NCBI RefSeq assembly: GCF_958445495.1
Contig: NZ_CAUCSQ010000050.1
Location: 1 to 28,826, forward strand
Length of the DNA: 28,826 nt
Direction: 5' to 3'
Origin: an uncultured Bacteroides sp.
GTDB lineage: Bacteria; Bacteroidota; Bacteroidia; Bacteroidales; Bacteroidaceae
Shown: one piece after another, positions 7,767-14,754 of the stretch
Layout: each line of letters begins with the position of its first letter
How positions within the stretch are numbered: the stretch's first letter is position 1
Translations under genes and position numbers: made by a program
Notes under the pieces: model-generated
The model's database searches: none
Seen by the model: only the letters and a program-made list of their open reading frames with translations
Told to the model about the DNA's origin: nothing

Positions 7767-10010
7767 ATGGACAATCTAACCCCCAAAGACATAGCAGAAG
7801 AAGAGATGATTAATCAGGCATTTCACCAATTACTGAATGATTATCTCAACACCAAACATCGCAAACGAGTTGAAATCATCACCAAGGCTTTCAACTTTGC
7901 CAACCAGGCGCATAAAGGAATCAAACGCCGCTCCGGCGAACCTTATATTATGCACCCGATTGCTGTAGCGAGCATCGTATGCAACGAAATCGGACTCGGT
8001 TCTACCTCCATCTGTGCGGCATTGCTGCATGATGTTGTGGAGGACACGGACTACACGGTGGAAGACATTGAAAATATCTTTGGACCCAAGATAGCCCAGA
8101 TTGTAGACGGACTCACTAAAATATCCGGAGGCATCTTCGGCGACCGCGCCTCTGCACAGGCGGAGAACTTCAAAAAGCTGTTGCTGACGATGTCCAACGA
8201 TATCCGGGTAATCCTTATCAAGATAGCCGACCGGCTACACAACATGCGTACCCTTGGTTCCATGTTGCCTAACAAACAGTATAAGATAGCAGGCGAAACT
8301 CTCTACATTTACGCTCCGCTCGCCAATCGACTGGGGCTCTATAAGATAAAGACCGAACTTGAGAACCTGAGTTTCAGGTACGAGCATCCGGAAGAGTATG
8401 CGGAGATAGAAGAAAAGCTGAATGCCACTGCTGCCGAACGAGATAAAGTATTCAATGACTTCACAGCTCCTATCCGCACGCAACTTGACAAAATGGGGTT
8501 GAAATACCGGATTCTCGCCCGTGTCAAATCAATCTACTCCATTTGGAACAAGATGCAGACCAAGCATGTCCCTTTTGAAGAAATATATGACTTGCTAGCC
8601 GTCCGTATCATCTTCGAGCCGCGCAATATGGAAGAAGAGTTGAACGACTGTTTCGACATCTACGTATCCATCTCCAAGATATACAAGCCTCATCCCGACC
8701 GCCTGCGCGACTGGGTGAGCCATCCCAAGGCAAACGGCTACCAGGCGTTGCACGTCACTTTGATGGGCAACAACGGCCAGTGGATTGAGGTCCAAATCCG
8801 TAGCGAACGGATGAACGATGTTGCCGAACAAGGATTCGCCGCCCATTGGAAGTACAAAGAGGGAGGAGGAAGTGAAGATGAAGGAGAACTGGAGAAATGG
8901 CTAAAAACCATCAAGGAAATATTGGACGACCCGCAACCGGATGCTATCGACTTTCTGGATACAATCAAACTTAACTTATTTGCCTCCGAGATATTCGTAT
9001 TCACGCCCAAAGGAGAACTGAAAACGATGCCGCAAAACTCGACAGCACTCGATTTCGCCTTCTCCCTGCATACGGACATCGGCAGCCATTGCATCGGCGC
9101 CAAAGTGAATCATAAATTAGTTCCGCTAAGCCATAAGTTACAAAGCGGCGACCAAGTGGAAATCCTGACGTCCAAATCACAGCGCGTGCAACCGCAATGG
9201 GAAGCCTTTGCCACCACTGCCCGCGCCCGCGCCAAGATAGCGGCAATTCTCCGCAAAGAACGTAAGGCAAATCAGAAAATAGGCGAAGAGATTCTAAGCG
9301 AGTTCCTGAAGAAAGAAGAGATTCGCCCGACAGATGCTGTAATCGAGAAATTACGGAAACTGCATAATGCAAAGAATGAGGAAGAGTTGCTGGCTGCTAT
9401 CGGCAGCAAAACAATCGTTCTGGGAGAAGCTGACAAGAACGAGCTGAAAGAGAAACAAACCAGCAACTGGAAAAAATACTTGACTTTCTCTTTCGGCAAC
9501 AACAAAGAAAAGCAGCAAGAAGAAAAAGAACCGCAGGAAAAAGAAAAGATTAATCCGAAACAGATTCTCAAACTAACGGAAGAAAGCCTGCAAAAGAAAT
9601 ACATCATGGCAGAATGTTGCCATCCTATTCCGGGGGACGACGTATTGGGATATATTGACGAGAACGACCGTATCATCATTCACAAACGCCAATGTCCTAT
9701 TGCCGCTAAACTAAAAAGCAGCTACGGTAACCGCATTCTGGCTACCGAATGGGACACTCACAAAGAATTGTCTTTCCTCGTTTATATCTACATAAAAGGC
9801 ATAGACAGCATGGGGCTTTTAAACGAAGTCACCCAAGTCATCTCCAGACAACTAAACGTCAATATCCGCAAACTGACCATCGAAACCAATGACGGTATCT
9901 TTGAAGGGAAAATACAACTATGGGTACACGACGTAGACGACGTAAAAACAATCTGCAACAACTTGAAGAAAATCCAGAACATCAAACAAGCCAACCGGAT
10001 AGAGGAATAA
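7767..10010 (+). CDS. rel: Bifunctional (p)ppGpp synthetase/hydrolase (RelA/SpoT family)
   Basis: Makes (p)ppGpp from ATP and GDP/GTP and hydrolyses it, controlling the stringent response. The hydrolase HD domain looks intact: H63 (YIMHPIAVA), H88-D89 and E92-D93 (LLHDVVEDT), and D155 (KIADRLHNMRTL). The synthetase domain shows YDLLAVRIIFE (274-284), RLRD at 312-315 in place of the RxKD loop (the basic type found in bifunctional enzymes, not the acidic ExDD of RelA), PKANGYQALH (320-329) and EVQIRSERMNDVAEQGFAAHW (341-361). The TGS domain is at about 409-470 and a C-terminal ACT domain at about 670-747. A charged, lysine/glutamate-rich linker near 560-600 precedes the zinc-finger-like AECCHPIPGD. 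The 747-residue length is normal. In B. thetaiotaomicron this corresponds, from memory, to BT3998. Confidence 0.96.
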   Translation: MDNLTPKDIAEEEMINQAFHQLLNDYLNTKHRKRVEIITKAFNFANQAHKGIKRRSGEPYIMHPIAVASIVCNEIGLGSTSICAALLHDVVEDTDYTVEDIENIFGPKIAQIVDGLTKISGGIFGDRASAQAENFKKLLLTMSNDIRVILIKIADRLHNMRTLGSMLPNKQYKIAGETLYIYAPLANRLGLYKIKTELENLSFRYEHPEEYAEIEEKLNATAAERDKVFNDFTAPIRTQLDKMGLKYRILARVKSIYSIWNKMQTKHVPFEEIYDLLAVRIIFEPRNMEEELNDCFDIYVSISKIYKPHPDRLRDWVSHPKANGYQALHVTLMGNNGQWIEVQIRSERMNDVAEQGFAAHWKYKEGGGSEDEGELEKWLKTIKEILDDPQPDAIDFLDTIKLNLFASEIFVFTPKGELKTMPQNSTALDFAFSLHTDIGSHCIGAKVNHKLVPLSHKLQSGDQVEILTSKSQRVQPQWEAFATTARARAKIAAILRKERKANQKIGEEILSEFLKKEEIRPTDAVIEKLRKLHNAKNEEELLAAIGSKTIVLGEADKNELKEKQTSNWKKYLTFSFGNNKEKQQEEKEPQEKEKINPKQILKLTEESLQKKYIMAECCHPIPGDDVLGYIDENDRIIIHKRQCPIAAKLKSSYGNRILATEWDTHKELSFLVYIYIKGIDSMGLLNEVTQVISRQLNVNIRKLTIETNDGIFEGKIQLWVHDVDDVKTICNNLKKIQNIKQANRIEE

Positions 10011-10117
10011 ACACAAAAGTAGAAGCCCATAGCCGTAGTTGCCAGTTATATACAACCTTGACATCCTACGAAGCATTTTCCTATTTTTTCAGCTAATTCA
10101 GGAAAAGGAGAAGGAAC

Positions 10118-10168
10118 ATGAAACCGGCAGATATGCTTAAAGATATCCGAAGGGAGTGTCAAAACTAA
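10118..10168 (+). other. 16-codon ORF with a strong Shine-Dalgarno, possibly a broken gene start
   Basis: GGAAAAGGAGAAGGAAC directly precedes an ATG whose frame (MKPADMLKDIRRE...) stops after 16 codons, at the point where an IS-like inverted repeat begins (10151). It may be the interrupted 5' end of a lost gene. Purely inferential. Confidence 0.2.
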
Positions 10169-10328
10169 GATAAACACTCGGAACAGTTACAGAATCTAAC
10201 TGATAAACATAAAAATAACCGTATCATTACTCAAAAATAGAGTTGATACGGTCTTTTTATTGCCGATGAAGAGTGCCGAGTTTCAGATGAGAAGTTCATT
10301 TCCTCTAAAATTGAATTTTGACACCCCT
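10151..10328. mobile_element. MITE-like or decayed insertion-sequence remnant
   Basis: AGGGAGTGTCAAAA at 10151-10164 recurs in inverted orientation as TTTTGACACCCCT ending at 10328, differing by one missing base. The two ends enclose about 180 bases with no transposase frame. A weaker inner pair (AAACACTCGG and CCGAGTTT) continues the symmetry. This looks like a non-autonomous or remnant transposable element between rel and the MerR gene. No clear target duplication is visible. Confidence 0.35.
10218..10258. terminator. Bidirectional terminator between convergent rel and MerR gene
   Basis: ACCGTATCA (10218-10226) pairs with TGATACGGT (10244-10252), and ACTC with GAGT inside, around an A-rich loop. 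CTTTTTATT follows on the plus strand and TTATTTTTATG on the minus strand, so it can end transcription from both sides. It lies about 200 bases past rel and 210 past the MerR gene. Confidence 0.65.
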
Positions 10329-10467
10329 ATCTTTTTTATTCTATGAATACCCCTGTTTCTATCGTTAAAAACACATCCGGATATAAAGTAATTTATAACC
10401 GTAAATCCTGCTTTCATATTTATGCAAACACCCCTTTTTATACAAACACCCTTCCACTGTCCGGATA

Positions 10468-10812
10468 TTATTCCCGACCGTCCAATTCCCGTTTGATAGC
10501 CAGAAGTTCTTCTTTGACAGCTTTCAGCCGACTCACAATTTCATAATTACGGACAGTAGCCTCCTTATTGTCCTTCAACCTCTGCCGGGCCCCCGGAAGC
10601 GTCATTCCCTTTTCCTTCACCAAATGATAAATCAACCCGATAGTCTCCACGTCCTCTTTACGATACTGGCGTATCCCCCTCCCGACAGTCCTGGGAGAAA
10701 TCTGCGGGAACTCTTTTTCCCAGAAACGAAGCAGGGACGGATTGACACCAAACATATCAGCGACTTCCCCGATTGAGTAATACAGTTTCAACTCTTTATC
10801 CGTACTGAGCAT
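10468..10812 (-). CDS. MerR-family-like DNA-binding protein
   Basis: A 114-residue protein with an N-terminal winged helix-turn-helix of MerR type: YYSIGEVADMFGVNPSLLRFWEKEF (11-35), then the wing PRTVGRGIRQYRKEDVETIGLI (40-61) and a helical, charged tail that could form the dimer coiled coil (about 78-112). It has no C-terminal effector domain and no conserved metal-binding cysteines, so its signal is unknown. It lies 24 bases after the M23 peptidase gene on the same strand and is probably co-transcribed with it. This small MerR type next to an M23 peptidase is, as I recall, a common Bacteroidales arrangement. Confidence 0.88.
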   Translation of the reverse strand: MLSTDKELKLYYSIGEVADMFGVNPSLLRFWEKEFPQISPRTVGRGIRQYRKEDVETIGLIYHLVKEKGMTLPGARQRLKDNKEATVRNYEIVSRLKAVKEELLAIKRELDGRE

Positions 10813-10836
10813 AACATTCTTCCTTTATTTAAGAGA

Positions 10837-11805
10837 TTAATCGAAAACCTTACCGTGATTGGCGGCCAACTGAACCATTTTCTCATAATCTTCCGCACTT
10901 AAATCCATGAAATAATAATTTACCGGATTCACAACCTGCCCTTTCACGTGCACCTCATAATGCAGGTGCGGACCGGTACTCTTTCCCGTACTGCCCACCT
11001 TTCCGATGACCTCCCCACGAACCACCTTTTTGCCGACCTTGGTATTAAACCCTTGCAAATGAGCGTAGCGGGTCATATATCCAAACCCATGATTTATTTC
11101 AATCGTATTGCCATATCCCGTTTCCCATCCCACTTTCACAACAGTCCCGTCTCCGGTGGCATATACATCCGTCCCCTGATGAGCCGAAAAATCCATTCCC
11201 GCATGAAACTTCGTCGTGCCGTAAATCGGGTCGATACGTGTACCGTAACCGGAAGCAGTCTTGCGAAGATCCTTATTGGAAATAGGCTGGATAGCCGGAA
11301 TACACTTCAACATCTCGTCATGGTTCTTACACATCTCCACCACATCGTCAAAAGACTTGGACTGAATATACAACCGCTTAGACAGCACATCCAGTTTCTG
11401 CGTCGTATTTACCACCAATTTGGCATTTGCCAAATCCATCAGTTCCTCATACCGGTTTGTCCCCCCGTAACCCGCCTGGCGGATAGCCGGAGAAACCGGG
11501 TCGGCCTGCAAAATCACCCGATATAAGTTATCGTCACGCTGCTGAATATCCTGAAGCACCCCCATCGCATCATCCAGACGGCGGGAAAGGACATTATATT
11601 GCGCCTGCAAACGGCTATTCTCTATCCGTAACTCCTTTTCCGACGGAGAACCAAAAATCAAGAGCAATATGATGAAACATCCCGCTCCCAATCCCATACC
11701 GTAAAAGAGCCTGCGCAAATAGCTAAGCACACGCTGCCGCACAGTCGGATAAATTCGGTCATAAGTCTGGGTCTGTGGATTATAGATATAGTAAACTTTG
11801 CGCAT
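10837..11805 (-). CDS. Membrane-anchored M23 (LytM) peptidoglycan peptidase
   Basis: A zinc endopeptidase-type protein acting on peptidoglycan cross-links in the periplasm. A short cytoplasmic N-terminus is followed by one membrane segment (about 34-52, GMGLGAGCFIILLLIFG), a coiled coil (about 55-92) and a helical linker. The LytM domain is at about 183-297. The site is complete: H201 and D205 (FHAGMDFS) and H282 (GPHLHYE) for zinc, with H249 and H280 as catalytic partners, so an active enzyme is expected and not a degenerate EnvC/NlpD-type activator. The 322-residue length is normal. It is the first gene of a unit with the MerR-like gene, divergent from alaS. Confidence 0.92.
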   Translation of the reverse strand: MRKVYYIYNPQTQTYDRIYPTVRQRVLSYLRRLFYGMGLGAGCFIILLLIFGSPSEKELRIENSRLQAQYNVLSRRLDDAMGVLQDIQQRDDNLYRVILQADPVSPAIRQAGYGGTNRYEELMDLANAKLVVNTTQKLDVLSKRLYIQSKSFDDVVEMCKNHDEMLKCIPAIQPISNKDLRKTASGYGTRIDPIYGTTKFHAGMDFSAHQGTDVYATGDGTVVKVGWETGYGNTIEINHGFGYMTRYAHLQGFNTKVGKKVVRGEVIGKVGSTGKSTGPHLHYEVHVKGQVVNPVNYYFMDLSAEDYEKMVQLAANHGKVFD

Positions 11806-11836
11806 CTTTTTGGAAATATTTCGCTTGTTAATACCG

Positions 11837-11844
11837 CAAAAGTA
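11837..11844 (-). promoter_or_regulatory. -7 box of the M23 peptidase gene
   Basis: On the minus strand TACTTTTG matches TAnnTTTG, about 30 bases before the start codon at 11805. No clear -33 element. It is 12 bases from the oppositely oriented alaS -7 box. Confidence 0.5.
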
Positions 11845-11856
11845 ATAAAAACACGC

Positions 11857-11864
11857 TATCTTTG
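11857..11864 (+). promoter_or_regulatory. -7 box of alaS
   Basis: TATCTTTG matches TAnnTTTG on the plus strand, placing transcription start near 11871 and leaving a leader of about 100 bases that contains the hairpin described separately. No clear -33 element. Confidence 0.5.
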
Positions 11865-11880
11865 CACCGTTTTTATAGAT

Positions 11881-11970
11881 TTATGAATTATGATTTATGA
11901 TTTATTGGGATTCCAACGACTCACAGACCATGATTCATGAACCGTCAAATTATAAATCATAATTCATAAT
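11881..11970 (+). ncRNA. Long structured leader hairpin of alaS
   Basis: A 23-base arm at 11881-11903 pairs with 11948-11970; 22 positions are Watson-Crick and the remaining one is G-U in RNA. The right arm ends at the base before the alaS ATG (11971). The 44-base loop holds two further small dyads, TTGG-GATT-CCAA (11905-11916) and CATGA-T-TCATG (11929-11939), so the leader could fold as a three-way junction. The pairing is directly visible; a regulatory role is inferred. The AT-rich, internally repetitive arms could also mark a short intergenic repeat. Confidence 0.45.
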
Positions 11971-14589
11971 ATGTTGACTGCAAAAGAAATCAGAGATTCG
12001 TTCAAGAGTTTCTTTGAGTCGAAAGGACATCACATTGTCCCCTCGGCTCCGATGGTAATAAAAGATGACCCTACCCTGATGTTTACAAACGCGGGTATGA
12101 ACCAGTTTAAAGATATTATTCTGGGCAACCACCCGGCGAAATACCATAGAGTCGCGGACTCCCAAAAATGCTTGCGTGTAAGCGGAAAACATAATGACCT
12201 GGAAGAAGTAGGACACGACACCTACCATCATACCATGTTTGAAATGCTCGGTAACTGGTCGTTCGGCGACTACTTCAAAAAAGAAGCAATCAGTTGGGCG
12301 TGGGAATACCTGGTAGACGTATTGAAGCTAAATCCGGAAAACCTCTATGCCACCGTATTTGAAGGAAGTCCGGAAGAAGGGCTGGGACGTGACGACGAAG
12401 CCGCTTCCTACTGGGAACAATTCCTGCCGAAAGACCACATCATCAACGGCAACAAACACGATAACTTCTGGGAAATGGGCGACACAGGCCCCTGCGGTCC
12501 GTGTTCCGAAATCCATATCGACCTTCGCCCGGAAGAAGAACGCGCCCGTATCTCCGGACGCGACCTCGTGAACCGTGACCATCCCCAAGTAATCGAAATC
12601 TGGAACCTCGTGTTCATGCAATATAACCGCAAAGCCGACGGCAGCCTTGAGCCCCTTCCCGCCAAAGTCATTGACACGGGTATGGGATTCGAGCGTCTAT
12701 GCATGGCATTGCAAAGCAAAACATCCAATTACGATACGGACGTATTCCAGCCAATGATAAAATACATCGCTTCGCTGGCAGGCACGGAATACGGAAAAGA
12801 CAAACAACAGGACATCGCCATGCGAGTGATTGCCGACCACATCCGTACCATCGCCTTCTCCATCACAGACGGGCAGTTGCCGTCAAATGCAAAGGCAGGT
12901 TATGTCATCCGCCGCATCCTGCGCCGCGCCGTCCGTTACGGATACACTTTCCTCGGCCAGAAACAAGCGTTCATGTACAAGTTGCTCCCGGTATTAATCG
13001 ACAACATGGGAGACGCCTACCCTGAACTGGCAGTACAGAAAACACTGATAGAGAAAGTAATCAAAGAAGAAGAAGAAGCATTCCTCCGCACGTTGGAAAC
13101 CGGTATCCGCCTGTTGGACAAAACCATGGAAGAAACCAGGGCTGCCGGAAAGACGGAAATCAGCGGAAAAGACGCCTTTACCCTATATGACACCTTCGGA
13201 TTCCCGCTCGACCTGACGGAACTAATCCTTCGCGAAAACGGAATGACCGTAAACATCGAAGAATTCAATGCGGAAATGCAGCAGCAAAAACAACGCGCGC
13301 GCAATGCCGCCGCTATCGAGACCGGCGACTGGATAGTATTGAAAGAAGGAGCAACCGAATTCGTCGGTTACGACTATACCGAGTACGAAGCATCCATCCT
13401 CCGCTACCGCCAGATTAAGCAGAAAAACCAGACATTGTACCAAATCGTGCTCGACTACACCCCATTCTATGCGGAAAGCGGCGGTCAGGTAGGAGACACG
13501 GGAGTACTGGTAAGCGAATTCGAAACGATTGAAATCATCGACACCAAGAAAGAAAACAACCTTCCGATACACATTGCCAAAAAGTTGCCGGAACATCCGG
13601 AAGCCCCGATGATGGCATGCATAGACACAGACAAGCGGGCCGCCTGTGCAGCAAACCACTCGGCGACCCACCTGCTGGACGCCGCCCTCCGGGAAGTGCT
13701 GGGCGAGCACATCGAGCAAAAAGGCTCGTTAGTCACACCGGATTCTCTGCGTTTCGACTTCTCCCACTTCCAGAAAGTGACAGACGAAGAAATACGTAAG
13801 GTAGAACACCTCGTAAACGCCAGAATCCGCGCCAACATCCCCCTGACGGAATATCGCAACATCCCCATCGAAGAAGCCAAAGAACTGGGAGCCATCGCTC
13901 TTTTCGGCGAAAAGTACGGTGACAAAGTACGTGTTATCCAGTTCGGGTCCTCCATCGAATTCTGCGGAGGCACACATGTGGCCGCAACGGGAAACATCGG
14001 CATGGTAAAAATCATTTCGGAAAGTTCCGTCGCTGCCGGTGTCCGCCGTATCGAAGCCTATACGGGAGCACGTGTAGAAGAAATGCTGGACACCATCCAG
14101 GATACGCTTAACGACCTGAAAGCGCTCTTCAACAATACGCCGGATTTGGGCATCGCCATTCGCAAATATATCGAAGAAAACGCAGGCCTGAAAAAGCAAG
14201 TGGAAGACTTCATGAAAGAAAAAGAAGCCGCTTTAAAAGAAAGACTGCTGAAAAACGTACAAGAAATACATGGCGTCAAAGTCATAAAGTTCTGTGCCCC
14301 GTTGCCGGCGGAAGTCGTGAAAAACATCGCCTTCCAGCTCCGCGGCGAAATAACGGAAAACCTGTTCTTCGTAGCCGGAAGCGTCGACCACGGCAAACCG
14401 ATGCTGACCGTCATGATTAGCGACAACCTGGTAGCCGGCGGACTGAAAGCGGGCAACCTGGTGAAAGAAGCCGCCAAGCTGATTCAAGGCGGGGGCGGCG
14501 GCCAACCTCATTTCGCGACAGCCGGCGGCAAGAACACAGACGGCCTGAACGCAGCCGTTGAAAAAGTATTGGAACTCGCAGGGATTTAA
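11971..14589 (+). CDS. alaS: Alanine--tRNA ligase
   Basis: Class II aminoacyl-tRNA synthetase that charges tRNA-Ala and hydrolyses mischarged Ser- or Gly-tRNA-Ala. The 872-residue length is standard. The catalytic core begins at the N-terminus with MFTNAGMNQFKDIILG (37-52), then QKCLRVSGKHNDLEEVG (65-81) and HHTMFEMLGNWSFGDYF (86-102). The editing domain has H563-x3-H567 (NHSATHLL) and C665-x3-H669 (FCGGTH), so all four zinc/editing ligands are present. The C-Ala domain ends with the glycine-rich GGGGGQPHFATAGG near 836-849. The start at 11971 gives the expected MLTAKEIRDSFKSFFESKGH opening. A strong terminator follows 26 bases after the stop. Confidence 0.98.
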   Translation: MLTAKEIRDSFKSFFESKGHHIVPSAPMVIKDDPTLMFTNAGMNQFKDIILGNHPAKYHRVADSQKCLRVSGKHNDLEEVGHDTYHHTMFEMLGNWSFGDYFKKEAISWAWEYLVDVLKLNPENLYATVFEGSPEEGLGRDDEAASYWEQFLPKDHIINGNKHDNFWEMGDTGPCGPCSEIHIDLRPEEERARISGRDLVNRDHPQVIEIWNLVFMQYNRKADGSLEPLPAKVIDTGMGFERLCMALQSKTSNYDTDVFQPMIKYIASLAGTEYGKDKQQDIAMRVIADHIRTIAFSITDGQLPSNAKAGYVIRRILRRAVRYGYTFLGQKQAFMYKLLPVLIDNMGDAYPELAVQKTLIEKVIKEEEEAFLRTLETGIRLLDKTMEETRAAGKTEISGKDAFTLYDTFGFPLDLTELILRENGMTVNIEEFNAEMQQQKQRARNAAAIETGDWIVLKEGATEFVGYDYTEYEASILRYRQIKQKNQTLYQIVLDYTPFYAESGGQVGDTGVLVSEFETIEIIDTKKENNLPIHIAKKLPEHPEAPMMACIDTDKRAACAANHSATHLLDAALREVLGEHIEQKGSLVTPDSLRFDFSHFQKVTDEEIRKVEHLVNARIRANIPLTEYRNIPIEEAKELGAIALFGEKYGDKVRVIQFGSSIEFCGGTHVAATGNIGMVKIISESSVAAGVRRIEAYTGARVEEMLDTIQDTLNDLKALFNNTPDLGIAIRKYIEENAGLKKQVEDFMKEKEAALKERLLKNVQEIHGVKVIKFCAPLPAEVVKNIAFQLRGEITENLFFVAGSVDHGKPMLTVMISDNLVAGGLKAGNLVKEAAKLIQGGGGGQPHFATAGGKNTDGLNAAVEKVLELAGI

Positions 14590-14615
14590 CATCCCCGGAC
14601 GACATAAAAACCGGT

Positions 14616-14662
14616 AAAAAGAGATTAGTCTCCCTGAAAAAAAGGAGCTAATCTCTTTTTTT
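14616..14662 (+). terminator. Terminator of alaS
   Basis: AAAAAGAGATTAG (14616-14628) pairs with CTAATCTCTTTTT (14648-14660), and CTCC with GGAG inside, around a 10-base A-rich loop. A T tract follows. It separates alaS from the glycan locus. Confidence 0.85.
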
Positions 14663-14675
14663 ATTATATTTTTCC

Positions 14676-14683
14676 TACCTTTG
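14676..14683 (+). promoter_or_regulatory. -7 box upstream of the first GH92 gene
   Basis: TACCTTTG matches TAnnTTTG, 71 bases before the ATG at 14755 and just after the alaS terminator. No good -33 TTTG is seen, so the promoter may be weak or rely on an activator or the locus's own sigma factor. Confidence 0.45.
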
Positions 14684-14754
14684 CGAACAGATTAGTTATT
14701 TTTCTTTTCCTTCAAAACAAATAAAAATAAGTAATCACTAATACCAAAAGAACG

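Larger units (their letters stand above)
10011..10467. other. Intergenic region between convergent rel and MerR gene
   Basis: About 457 bases without a recognisable gene. It contains the 16-codon frame with a strong Shine-Dalgarno, the IS-like remnant and the bidirectional hairpin. The stretch from 10329 to 10467 shows only AT-rich sequence and a repeated TCCGGATAT. Confidence 0.5.

Noticed and set aside
10945..10957. TTTCACGTGC as a possible parS site
   Set aside because: Only the CACGTG core matches, it is not a palindrome beyond that, and it lies inside the M23 peptidase coding sequence.
11971..12231. Minus-strand frame opposite the alaS start and leader
   Set aside because: It is antisense to the conserved alaS N-terminus and has no features of its own.
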